A stretch of 64,000 nt of DNA. Origin: Pseudomonas sp. IPO3778 (GTDB lineage Bacteria; Pseudomonadota; Gammaproteobacteria; Pseudomonadales; Pseudomonadaceae). The position numbers and the translations under genes were made by a program. Every line of letters starts with the position of its first letter. The first letter of the stretch is position 1. The stretch is from the NCBI RefSeq assembly GCF_013386825.1, contig NZ_JACARC010000065.1:1-64000 (forward strand). Direction: 5' to 3'. The notes under the pieces are model-generated. The model did not search any database, had not been told where the DNA came from, and saw only the letters and a list, made by a program, of their open reading frames with translations. Below are positions 15,325 through 22,519 of the stretch, piece by piece.

Positions 15325-16389
15325 TCAGGATTCTGCCGGGCTTTCGCGCTCCAGCAGTTGGCGTTTGCGTTCAACGCCCCAGCGATAGCCCGACAGGTTA
15401 CCGTCGGCGCGCACGACACGGTGGCAGGGAATCGCCACGGCCAGGCTGTTGGCGCCACACGCCTGGGCTACCGCGCGGTAGGCCGTCGGGGCGCCGATGC
15501 GCTGGGCGATCTCGGCGTAGCTGGCGGTGCAACCCACCGGAATTTCCCGCAAGGCCTGCCAGACGCGCTCCTGAAACGCGGTGCCGCGCAAATCCAGGGG
15601 CAAGTTCAGGCCCAGGGCCGGCGCTTCGATGAAACCCACCACCTGGGCGATCAATTGTTCGAAATCGTGGTCGGCGCCCAACAGGTTGGCGCGGGGGAAC
15701 TGGTCTTGCAGGTCGCGCACCAGTTTGTCCGGGTCGTCCCCCAGCAGGATCGCACACACCCCGCGATTGCTCTGTGCCACCAGAATCGCGCCCAATGAGC
15801 ATTGGCCGACGGCAAAGCGGATGTCTGTGTTGGTGCCGCCGGCTTTATAGTCGCCGGGCTTCATGCCGAGCAATTGGTCGGCGGCTTCATAGAAACGGCT
15901 GTTGGAGTTGAAGCCGGCGTCGTACAGCGCGTCCGTCACCGAGTGCTGTTCCTTGAGCCCGTCACGCACTTTGCGCGAACGATGGGCGCTGGCGTAGCGC
16001 TTGGGCGTCAGGCCGGTGACCGCTTTGAACACCCGATGGAAATGGAACGGGCTCAAGCCGGAAAGGCCGGCCAGGGCTTCGAGGGAGGGCACGGTTTCGG
16101 CCTGTTCGATGTGCCGGCAGGCGGCAGCCACCAGTTGCGCATGGCGTTCGGCCACTTGGGTCTGGTCCCCCGAATAGCGTTTGTTGGGCCGGTAGCCTGC
16201 GGCTTCCGCTTGTTGCGGCGTGTCGAAGAATTCGACGTTCTTGGGGAGCGGCCGCCGCGCGGAACTGCTGGGGCGGCAGTACACACCGGTGGTTTTCACG
16301 CCATAGACGAACGTGAGGTCAGCCTTGGCGTCGCGGGCGACGATGGCGGCCCAGCGGGGATCTTGTTCGGTGGCGTGGCGCGCGGTCAT
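15325..16389 (-). CDS. ada: Ada-like regulator / O6-methylguanine-DNA methyltransferase with degenerate zinc site
   Basis: A 354-residue three-part protein: N-terminal methylphosphotriester sensor, AraC-type DNA-binding domain (LAGLSGLSPFHFHRVFKAVTGL) and C-terminal methyltransferase with acceptor Cys in AVAIPCHRVV. In E. coli Ada four Cys hold zinc (CRPSC and CKRC pairs), one of which accepts methyl. Here the first motif reads VYCRPSSSAR and the second GYRPNKRYSG, so only the acceptor-position Cys (about residue 38) remains. The DNA was re-read to confirm this. The ATG has AGGAG upstream. An Ada-box-like motif lies 53 bp upstream. Sensor function with a single Cys is an open question. Confidence 0.9.
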   Translation of the reverse strand: MTARHATEQDPRWAAIVARDAKADLTFVYGVKTTGVYCRPSSSARRPLPKNVEFFDTPQQAEAAGYRPNKRYSGDQTQVAERHAQLVAAACRHIEQAETVPSLEALAGLSGLSPFHFHRVFKAVTGLTPKRYASAHRSRKVRDGLKEQHSVTDALYDAGFNSNSRFYEAADQLLGMKPGDYKAGGTNTDIRFAVGQCSLGAILVAQSNRGVCAILLGDDPDKLVRDLQDQFPRANLLGADHDFEQLIAQVVGFIEAPALGLNLPLDLRGTAFQERVWQALREIPVGCTASYAEIAQRIGAPTAYRAVAQACGANSLAVAIPCHRVVRADGNLSGYRWGVERKRQLLERESPAES

Positions 16390-16442
16390 GGTGGTGGCTC
16401 CTGGTTGAAGAATGCCAGGTTAGTTCGCTGCGGCATTCATAT

Positions 16443-16466
16443 CACTCCGATGCTTGCGGTTGAATT
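16443..16466 (-). promoter_or_regulatory. Ada-box-like operator upstream of ada
   Basis: On the minus strand the site reads AATTCAACCGCAAGC followed by ATCGGAGTG. It contains AAT-N6-GCAA, the Ada-binding pattern known from E. coli (A box AAT, B box GCAA). A 16-base stretch starting CGCAAGC is identical to the copy at 17913-17928. It lies in the 76-bp gap between the alkB stop and the ada start. Confidence 0.75.
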
Positions 16467-17146
16467 CATCCCGCGGTTCGAAACGTCAGGTTGATGCGCT
16501 GGGGCCCCATGACCGGATGGGTGCCTTCCTTGATGGGCATCACGCCGTGAAAGCGCAGGCGATCCACGCCGCCCCACACCACCACATCGCCATGGAACAG
16601 TGAAACCTTTTGCGCCTTGTCGCCGCGTTCATGGCCGCCGAACAGAAAAATCGCCGGCAAGCCCAATGACACCGATACCACCGGCGCGGCGTAGTTGCGC
16701 TCGTTTTTGTCCTGATGCAGGGACATTTTAGCCCCAGGCACATAGCGGTTGATCAGGCACGCGTCCGGCTCGAAATCATCGAAACCCGCGTCTGCCGCGG
16801 CCATGACCGCCAATTGGCGCAGGGCTTCGGGCAGGGCTGGCCAGGGTTGCTGGTTGTTGGGGTCAATTGCAGAGTAGCGATAGCCGGCAGGATCGGTCGT
16901 CCAGCCCAACTCACCGCAACTGCTCAACGCGGCCGACATGGTAAAGCCGCCAGGCGTGACCATTTTCCGGAACGGTGATTGCGCCAATACGCGCCTGAGT
17001 TCCGGCAGCAAACGTTCGACCCAGGGCAGGGCATAGCCCCGGAGGACGCAGGACTGCTCACCGATTTGCTCGCAGCCTGGGGGTTGCTGCAACGCCTCGT
17101 CGGCGAACAAGTCGACGGTGGGCCCTGGATGGGTCTTACTGCGCAT
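16466..17146 (-). CDS. alkB: DNA oxidative demethylase AlkB
   Basis: A 226-residue Fe(II)/2-oxoglutarate dioxygenase that removes methyl groups from 1-methyladenine and 3-methylcytosine in DNA. Iron ligands are in SLHQDKNE (His-x-Asp) and RFHGVMPI (distal His). The 2-oxoglutarate anchor is the RINLTFR motif near the C-terminus. Length is typical. No ribosome site is seen before the ATG at 17146, which lies 11 bases inside the preceding gene, so it is probably translationally coupled to the upstream oxygenase gene. It is followed by ada. Confidence 0.95.
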   Translation of the reverse strand: MRSKTHPGPTVDLFADEALQQPPGCEQIGEQSCVLRGYALPWVERLLPELRRVLAQSPFRKMVTPGGFTMSAALSSCGELGWTTDPAGYRYSAIDPNNQQPWPALPEALRQLAVMAAADAGFDDFEPDACLINRYVPGAKMSLHQDKNERNYAAPVVSVSLGLPAIFLFGGHERGDKAQKVSLFHGDVVVWGGVDRLRFHGVMPIKEGTHPVMGPQRINLTFRTAG

Positions 17147-17852
17147 CGTGAAAAATCACTCCCAATGTATGCCGAGTACCACTGTGCAGAACACTGACCC
17201 CATGGCGCAAGGTCACCCGATGAAAGCCCCTCACGCCGGGCATTGGCCGCTGATTGACCGCAAAGATCACCGCGTCTCCCTTGTTCAGGTGCACGACCTG
17301 GGCCCGGGACTGCATGCGTGGCCGCTGTTCGGTCAGCACCAACTCGCCGCCGGCGAAGTCCTCACCGGGCTGCGACAACAGGATGGCAACTTGCAGGGGA
17401 AACACATGTTCGCCGTACAGGTCCTGGTGCAGGCAGTTGTAGTCGCCCGGGCCGTATTGCAGCAATAACGGGGTAGGGCGTTGCTGCCCGGCGGCGTGGC
17501 AGCGGGCGATGAAGTCGGCATGGTGTACGGGATAGGTAATCGGCAGGTTCATTTGTTCGTTCCAGCGGTTGGCCTGGGGGGCCAGGTGCCGGTACAGCTG
17601 TTCGCGCAGGTCGCCGATTCGCTCGGGCAGCGGATAGCGGAAATACTTGTACTCGCCCCGGCCAAAGCCGTGCCTGGCCATGAGCACATGGGCGCGAAAC
17701 AGTTCCTGTCGGGAATAGTGGTCGCTGAGTTCAGTGCATTCACGGTGATCCAGCAGGCCTGGAATCAAGGCGTTGCCCTGTTGATCGAGGTCTCGCTCGA
17801 TCGCGTCCCAGTCCAGCCTGGCCAGGCGTTCTTGCAGTGGAGTGGCGGGCAT
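17136..17852 (-). CDS. 2OG-Fe(II) oxygenase co-transcribed with alkB
   Basis: A 238-residue prolyl-4-hydroxylase-like dioxygenase (from the ATG at 17852) distinct from AlkB. Iron ligands appear as CLHQDLYGEHVFPLQVAILL (His-x-Asp) and GFHRVTLRHGVSVL (distal His), with an Arg in SGTRHTLGVIFHD placed to hold 2-oxoglutarate. The gene overlaps alkB by 11 bp and has its own Ada-box-like motif 60 bp upstream, so it is probably part of the alkylation response. Substrate unknown. The open frame upstream of 17852 (to 17915) runs into the operator and is unlikely to be translated. Confidence 0.85.
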   Translation of the reverse strand: MPATPLQERLARLDWDAIERDLDQQGNALIPGLLDHRECTELSDHYSRQELFRAHVLMARHGFGRGEYKYFRYPLPERIGDLREQLYRHLAPQANRWNEQMNLPITYPVHHADFIARCHAAGQQRPTPLLLQYGPGDYNCLHQDLYGEHVFPLQVAILLSQPGEDFAGGELVLTEQRPRMQSRAQVVHLNKGDAVIFAVNQRPMPGVRGFHRVTLRHGVSVLHSGTRHTLGVIFHDAQ

Positions 17853-17898
17853 CGACGAGTTCCTGTGGCAGCGGATAAAGGCTGCCAGTCTAGGAAGT

Positions 17899-17936
17899 CG
17901 CAAGCGTCGTGACACTCCGATGCTTGCGCTCGAATT
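17899..17936 (-). promoter_or_regulatory. Ada-box-like operator upstream of the oxygenase-alkB operon
   Basis: On the minus strand, 17936-17913 reads AATTCGAGCGCAAGC then ATCGGAGTG, containing AAT-N6-GCAA and very close to the E. coli Ada box (AATT..AGCGCAA). It shares 16 consecutive bases with the copy upstream of ada. Here the core is also half of an 11-bp inverted repeat with one mismatch (17899-17909 with 17918-17928), which could offer a second GCAA half site. Confidence 0.75.
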
Positions 17937-18099
17937 AGAGGGCCTTGCTCACATTGATGTCGGTGATTTCGTCGCTGGCATCGTGGATTTTCGCCAGGGC
18001 TTCCTTGGCCTCCTCGATGCTGCCGGCCTGCAGTTGGGCGAATTCGAAGCGGCGCTCGCCGTTGAGTTTGTACTTGATCACATATTTGGTAGTAGTCAC
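17935..18099 (-). CDS. Small conserved-looking protein of unknown function
   Basis: A 54-residue protein: a beta-like start (TTTKYVIKYKLNGERRFEFAQL) then an amphipathic helix (IEEAKEALAKIHDASDE). The GTG at 18099 is preferred because an AGGA site lies six bases upstream; an ATG at 18105 sits directly against that site. It is encoded 11 bp after the DUF1883 gene on the same strand and probably forms an operon with it. Its stop codon overlaps the Ada-box-like motif at 17936. No family recognised. Confidence 0.6.
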   Translation of the reverse strand: MTTTKYVIKYKLNGERRFEFAQLQAGSIEEAKEALAKIHDASDEITDINVSKAL

Positions 18100-18110
18100 G
18101 GGCATTCCTG

Positions 18111-18413
18111 TCAGCTCAATTTAGAATTGGTGCGGCGCACGATACGGATTTTGTGGGACAAGGTCGGTTTTTTGGTCACGCTGATGGCGCGGCGGGTCAC
18201 GACGTCCAGGGTAATGTTCCAGAAACCGGTGCTCGGCGCGGTGATTTTTGCCGGGAACTTGTCAAATGCGCCGCCGTGGTAGGTATGACGGCCACCGTTC
18301 TTGAAACTGCGAAAGTTCGCGTCGCTCATCAGGCGGATGTTGCAGGTTTGCGAGCATTCAATGACGACAATGTCTCCTTCATTAAGGTGTTCGCGCTGGT
18401 GGATGAATTTCAT
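18111..18413 (-). CDS. DUF1883 domain protein
   Basis: A 100-residue protein matching the DUF1883 pattern from memory: MKFIHQREHLNEGDIVVIECSQTCNIRLM near the start, then FRSFKNGGRHTYHGG and GFWNITLDVVTRRAISV. The family looks like a small beta-barrel. It is sometimes fused to TIR domains, but stands alone here. A GGAGAC site precedes the ATG. Function unknown. It lies upstream of the small 54-residue gene and of the Ada-box operon on the same strand. Confidence 0.75.
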   Translation of the reverse strand: MKFIHQREHLNEGDIVVIECSQTCNIRLMSDANFRSFKNGGRHTYHGGAFDKFPAKITAPSTGFWNITLDVVTRRAISVTKKPTLSHKIRIVRRTNSKLS

Positions 18414-18625
18414 GGGGTGTCTCCAGAAGGGCTTTTTCTGAAAAATCAGAACGATACGTAGGTTAAGATGGAGTTTATCAGCCCCAGCACGTTTATTATC
18501 GGACCGTCGTCGACGACTTCGACAATTTAAAACAGTTATTTACCGAGTTATCAGGGATAAATCCAACGTGGGCGGGAGAAAAATACCTTCCTCGCTGTCC
18601 TAGGGTCTTTATCGGAGGTTTTTGT

Positions 18626-18976
18626 ATGAAGTGGAGTGTGTTGGTTCTGGCCTTGGCGTTGGGTGGATGTGCTTCGGTGGCGGATATCAAGCAGACCCCA
18701 CCGACACTGGCCGTGATTTCTGGCAAAAAGCCGCAGGAATACGCCGCGTGTGTTGTCCAGAAACTGTCCAAAACCCGCAGGCCGTCGCAGATCGAGCCTC
18801 ACAAGGATGGTGTTCAGGTGATTGTGCCGCAGAAGTACTCTGCCGATCCGTCAGCGATCTTCGAAATTGAAGAACGCTCCAGCGGCAGCAGCATCAAGCT
18901 CTACGAGAGCATGTCCAATGTGCCGATTCGCCCGGGTGACGTGAAGGCTGCCGGGGAGGCTTGCATTTCCGGTTGA
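18626..18976 (+). CDS. Small lipoprotein
   Basis: A 116-residue predicted lipoprotein with signal MKWSVLVLALALGGC (lipobox LGGC, Cys15). The remaining domain is alpha/beta with one Cys in YAACVVQKLSKTRR and one near the end (EACISG), possibly bridged. A GGAGG site lies 7 bases upstream of the ATG. It is followed by a hairpin terminator. No function recognised; similar short lipoproteins recur in Pseudomonas. Confidence 0.75.
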   Translation: MKWSVLVLALALGGCASVADIKQTPPTLAVISGKKPQEYAACVVQKLSKTRRPSQIEPHKDGVQVIVPQKYSADPSAIFEIEERSSGSSIKLYESMSNVPIRPGDVKAAGEACISG

Positions 18977-19021
18977 GCCGGTCAGCCACCCACCTTCGAC
19001 AACGGGCGATAACCCACAAAA

Positions 19022-19050
19022 AATGCCGCTCTACAGCGGCATTGTCATTT
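19022..19050 (+). terminator. Hairpin terminator of the lipoprotein gene
   Basis: A 9-bp stem, AATGCCGCT at 19022-19030 with AGCGGCATT at 19035-19043 and a four-base loop, is followed by GTCATTT. The T run is poor, so strength is uncertain. Confidence 0.6.
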
Positions 19051-19063
19051 CGGAAATTCAGTG

Positions 19064-19294
19064 ATGAAACGTGAGCAAGTCAGAGAGCGACATGCAGGGG
19101 GGCATATTTCTGCGACCCATGTGATTCAAAATCCCGCGGACACAGGCGAGTGGATCGTGTTCTTCAAGAAGAGCGGCGGTCGCAGCTATTTCCTGGTGGA
19201 TGACCAGGATGAAGTCGAATCCTTTTCTCGCCTGGACGACCTCATCGAGACCATTCGCGGCCTGGGCATCAAGTTCGCCGAAATTCACATGTAA
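19064..19294 (+). CDS. Small conserved-looking protein
   Basis: A 76-residue protein (MKREQVRERHAGGHISATHV...) with a beta-rich middle (EWIVFFKKSGGRSYFLVDDQDEVESF) and a C-terminal helix (LDDLIETIRGLGIKFAEIH). Upstream bases include GGAAAT. It starts 20 bp after a terminator hairpin, so it has its own promoter or is read through. Its stop codon abuts the stop of the convergent lipoprotein gene with no gap. Function unknown. Confidence 0.6.
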   Translation: MKREQVRERHAGGHISATHVIQNPADTGEWIVFFKKSGGRSYFLVDDQDEVESFSRLDDLIETIRGLGIKFAEIHM

Positions 19295-19579
19295 TTATTT
19301 GCAGACCACGGTCACGCTACGGGTCTTGTAGTTGCCGACATCCTTGCCCAGGGTCTTGTCGCTTTCCTTCAGGGCGGGCGTGCCTTCGGTGCCGACAATC
19401 CGGTAACCGGTGCCTGCGCAGGACGCATCAGCCTTTTCATAGCAACTGGCCCAGGAGTTGGCTTCGCCGGAGCAATCGATGGCCAGGCCTTGTTCGCCAT
19501 TTTTCAGGACGGTGTCGGAGGTGGTGGTGCAGCCACCCGTAAGCGCCAGTACCGCAATCAGTGCCAGAATCTTGTTCAT
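19295..19579 (-). CDS. Small lipoprotein
   Basis: A 94-residue predicted lipoprotein with signal MNKILALIAVLALTGGC (lipobox TGGC, Cys17). The mature part has four more Cys (IDCSGEANSWASCYEKADASCAG and the C-terminal VVCK), which suggests disulphide bonds in the periplasm. Proteins with this Cys pattern are common as small Pseudomonas lipoproteins without known role. Convergent with the preceding gene with no spacer. Confidence 0.75.
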   Translation of the reverse strand: MNKILALIAVLALTGGCTTTSDTVLKNGEQGLAIDCSGEANSWASCYEKADASCAGTGYRIVGTEGTPALKESDKTLGKDVGNYKTRSVTVVCK

Positions 19580-19677
19580 GTAGGAGTCGTCATCAGGGTG
19601 TTGGAGGGGAGCGCTGACACTGTCGTGGGGCGTTACAGGCGAGATTATAGCGAACCGCCATCAAGGTACAGACAAAC

Positions 19678-19705
19678 ACAAAAAAGCCCCGATAAACGAG
19701 GCTAG
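19678..19705 (-). terminator. Rho-independent terminator
   Basis: Read on the minus strand: TAGCC-TCG, a short loop, CGGGGCT and then TTTTTTGTG, 20 bp after the stop of the 61-residue protein gene. It is a short stem with one mismatch but has a good T run. Confidence 0.65.
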
Positions 19706-19724
19706 ATTGGCGTTACTGCGGGAG

Positions 19725-19910
19725 TTACTTGGTTTTGGGACGTTTGCTCGACGCGTGGCCGGCTTCATCCACAAACACTTCAGCCACGGCAATGGCTTGA
19801 GCTTCGCTCGCGAATGCCCCGGCAACGCTGTCACCGTGGAAGTTGATCAGGTGCCAGCCGTCCGCTCGCTTGGTGATCAGGTAGCCGTTCACGCCTTTTG
19901 GTTCTGACAT
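19725..19910 (-). CDS. Small protein, DUF2188-like
   Basis: A 61-residue protein with the pattern GYLITKRADGWHLINF then AFASEAQAIAVAEVFVDE and a basic tail (HASSKRPKTK). The beta-sheet followed by an Ala-rich helix recalls the DUF2188 fold, but this is a weak resemblance. It has its own terminator. Function unknown. Confidence 0.55.
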   Translation of the reverse strand: MSEPKGVNGYLITKRADGWHLINFHGDSVAGAFASEAQAIAVAEVFVDEAGHASSKRPKTK

Positions 19911-20148
19911 CTATCAATCCCGTTGTCTGGTTCAAGGGCGCAATGATAGCGCCAAACGGCCTGGGGCGGCGCAAGTTGTTGCAGGTCAGTGCCGATCGCC
20001 AAAAAGCGTGCTAAAAAGGTTGAAGCCCTTTAAATGACCGGCACACGTCGACGATTTTTAACAGCGGCGAAGGTACTTGATTGAATGCGGGCGGAACTTA
20101 CGCCGACATTTTTTCTCTATGTTGACATCGCAACGCCAGCAGGACCCA

Positions 20149-20177
20149 TTGTAAGGTGACTGCGGCCTGATTAGACT
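20149..20177 (+). promoter_or_regulatory. Possible sigma-70 promoter of galU
   Basis: TTGTAA at 20149 and TAGACT at 20172 are separated by 17 bp and lie about 40 bp upstream of galU. Each hexamer matches the consensus at four of six positions. The rest of the 307-bp gap 19911-20217 shows no other clear signal. Confidence 0.35.
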
Positions 20178-20217
20178 GCGCCGAATTTCGTACGCACAGC
20201 CCTTTGTAAGGACTCAT

Positions 20218-21057
20218 ATGATCAAGAAATGCTTGTTCCCAGCAGCCGGTTACGGCACTCGCTTCCTGCCAGCGACCAAGGCCATGCCCAAAGAGATGCT
20301 GCCGGTGGTGAACAAGCCACTGATCCAGTACGGCGTTGAAGAGGCCCTGGATGCCGGCCTGAACGAAATCTCGATCGTGACTGGCCGTGGCAAACGCGCC
20401 CTGGAAGACCACTTCGACATCAGCTACGAGCTGGAAAACCAGATCAAGGGCACCGACAAGGAAAAATACCTGGTCGGCATCCGTAAACTGCTCGACGAGT
20501 GCTCGTTCTCCTACACCCGTCAGACCCAAATGAAAGGCCTGGGTCACGCGATCCTGACCGGTCGCCCGCTGATCGGTGACGAACCGTTCGCCGTGGTACT
20601 GGCCGATGACCTTTGCGTAAACCTGGAAGGCGACGGCGTCCTGACCCAGATGGTCAAGCTGTACCAGAAGTACCGTTGCACCATCGTTGCGGTTCAAGAG
20701 GTCGACCCTCAGGAAACCAACAAGTACGGCGTGATTGCCGGCGACGATATTGGCGATGGCCTGATCCGCGTACGCGACATGGTTGAAAAGCCGGCGCCGG
20801 AAGATGCTCCGTCGAACCTGGCGATCATCGGCCGTTACATCCTGACCCCGGACATCTTCAAGCTGATCGAAGAAACCGAGCCAGGCAAGGGTGGCGAGAT
20901 CCAGATCACCGACGCCCTGCTGAAGCAGGCAAAAGACGGTTGCGTGATTGCCTACAAGTTCAAGGGTCGTCGTTTCGACTGCGGTGGCGCTGAAGGCTAC
21001 ATCGAAGCAACCAACTTCTGCTACGAGCACTTCTACAAGACTGGCAAGGCTTACTGA
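20218..21057 (+). CDS. galU: UTP-glucose-1-phosphate uridylyltransferase
   Basis: A 279-residue enzyme that makes UDP-glucose for lipopolysaccharide, exopolysaccharide and trehalose synthesis. The nucleotide-binding start KCLFPAAGYGTRFLPATKAMPKEMLP is diagnostic, with the conserved VLADDLC (metal and nucleotide) and VEKPAPEDAPSNLAIIGRYIL further on. Length matches Pseudomonas GalU. It is followed by a strong terminator and then gor, an order also known in P. aeruginosa. Codon use looks highly optimised, fitting a well-expressed housekeeping gene. Confidence 0.97.
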   Translation: MIKKCLFPAAGYGTRFLPATKAMPKEMLPVVNKPLIQYGVEEALDAGLNEISIVTGRGKRALEDHFDISYELENQIKGTDKEKYLVGIRKLLDECSFSYTRQTQMKGLGHAILTGRPLIGDEPFAVVLADDLCVNLEGDGVLTQMVKLYQKYRCTIVAVQEVDPQETNKYGVIAGDDIGDGLIRVRDMVEKPAPEDAPSNLAIIGRYILTPDIFKLIEETEPGKGGEIQITDALLKQAKDGCVIAYKFKGRRFDCGGAEGYIEATNFCYEHFYKTGKAY

Positions 21058-21082
21058 TTCACGGTTGCCTGCTTGATCTGGG

Positions 21083-21108
21083 AAAGCCACCTTCGGGTGG
21101 CTTTTTCG
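21083..21108 (+). terminator. Rho-independent terminator of galU
   Basis: AAAGCCACC, a TTCG tetraloop and GGTGGCTTTTT make a textbook terminator 25 bp after the galU stop. Confidence 0.9.
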
Positions 21109-21160
21109 TTTTTCGGCCCCATGTAAGCAGGTATGCTGTTGTCCTGCCGAGGAGAGTGAA

Positions 21161-22519
21161 ATGGCCTACGATTTTGACCTGTATGTAATTGGCGCCGGTT
21201 CCGGCGGTGTGCGCGCTGCGCGATTCGCCGCAGGTTTTGGCGCCAAAGTGGCGGTAGCGGAAAGCCGCTACCTGGGCGGTACCTGCGTGAATGTGGGTTG
21301 TGTACCGAAGAAACTGTTGGTGTACGGCGCGCATTTCGCCGAAGACTTCGAGCAAGCCAGTGGTTTTGGCTGGTCCCTGGGCGAAGCCAATTTCGACTGG
21401 GCGACCTTGATCGCCAACAAGGATCGCGAGATCAACCGCCTCAATGGCATCTACCGCAACTTGCTGGTCAACAGCGGCGTGACCCTGCACGAAGGGCATG
21501 CGCGGCTGGTGGACCCGCACCAGGTGGAAATCAACGGTGAGCGCTTCACCGCCAAACACATTCTGGTGGCCACCGGTGGCTGGCCGCAGATCCCGGAAAT
21601 CCCGGGGCGTGAGCACGCCATTGGTTCCAATGAGGCATTCTTCCTCAAAGCGCTGCCCAAGCGTGTGCTGGTGGTCGGTGGTGGTTATATCGCCGTCGAG
21701 TTCGCCGGGATTTTCCACGGCCTGGGCGCACAGACGTCGCTGCTGTATCGCGGCGACCTGTTCCTGCGCGGTTTTGACGGCTCGGTGCGCACGCACTTGA
21801 AAGAAGAGCTGACCAAACGCGGCCTGGACCTGCAATTCAACGCCGATATCGAGCGTATCGACAAACAGGCCGACGGTAGCCTCAAGGCCACGTTAAAAGA
21901 CGGTCGTGTGCTGGAAACCGATTGCGTGTTCTACGCCACCGGCCGGCGCCCGATGCTCGATAACCTGGGGTTGGAAAACACCGGGGTCAAGTTGGACAAG
22001 CGCGGCTTTGTCGAAGTGGATGACCTGTACCAGACCGCCGAACCGTCGATCCTGGCGATTGGTGATGTGATCGGTCGCGTGCAGCTGACGCCGGTGGCGC
22101 TGGCCGAAGGCATGGCCGTGGCGCGTCGGCTGTTCAAGCCTGAGCAGTATCGCCCGGTGGACTACGCGATGATCCCGACGGCGGTGTTCAGCCTGCCGAA
22201 TATCGGCACCGTGGGTCTCAGCGAAGAGCAGGCCCGTGCAGACGGCCACACGGTGCAGGTTTTCGAAAGCCGTTTCCGGCCGATGAAGCTGACCCTGACC
22301 GACTGCCAGGAAAAGACCCTGATGAAACTGGTGGTCGACGCCGAGACCGACAAGGTCCTGGGTTGCCACATGGTCGGCCCCGACGCCGGCGAGATCGTGC
22401 AGGGCCTTGCGATCGCGCTCAAGGCGGGTGCGACCAAGCAGCATTTTGACGAAACCATCGGCGTGCACCCTACGGCGGCGGAAGAATTCGTCACCATGCG
22501 CACGCCGGTGGCGCAGTAA
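21161..22519 (+). CDS. gor: Glutathione reductase
   Basis: A 452-residue NADPH- and FAD-dependent disulphide reductase that keeps glutathione reduced. FAD motif VIGAGSGGVRAARFAA (residues 9-24), redox pair GGTCVNVGCVPKK (Cys42, Cys47), NADPH-binding VVGGGYIAVEFAGIF and catalytic His in GVHPTAAEEFV near the C-terminus are all present. An AGGAGAG site precedes the ATG. Its stop codon directly abuts the stop of the convergent KfrA-like gene. Confidence 0.96.
   Translation: MAYDFDLYVIGAGSGGVRAARFAAGFGAKVAVAESRYLGGTCVNVGCVPKKLLVYGAHFAEDFEQASGFGWSLGEANFDWATLIANKDREINRLNGIYRNLLVNSGVTLHEGHARLVDPHQVEINGERFTAKHILVATGGWPQIPEIPGREHAIGSNEAFFLKALPKRVLVVGGGYIAVEFAGIFHGLGAQTSLLYRGDLFLRGFDGSVRTHLKEELTKRGLDLQFNADIERIDKQADGSLKATLKDGRVLETDCVFYATGRRPMLDNLGLENTGVKLDKRGFVEVDDLYQTAEPSILAIGDVIGRVQLTPVALAEGMAVARRLFKPEQYRPVDYAMIPTAVFSLPNIGTVGLSEEQARADGHTVQVFESRFRPMKLTLTDCQEKTLMKLVVDAETDKVLGCHMVGPDAGEIVQGLAIALKAGATKQHFDETIGVHPTAAEEFVTMRTPVAQ

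Noticed and set aside
20122..20127. TTGACA as -35 of galU
   Set aside because: No acceptable -10 hexamer at 16-18 bp; TTGTAA/TAGACT closer to the gene fits better.
20098..21090. 330-codon frame on the strand opposite galU
   Set aside because: It lies wholly antisense to galU, whose motifs and codon bias are strong. The antisense product has no recognisable domain and is a by-product of high-GC coding.
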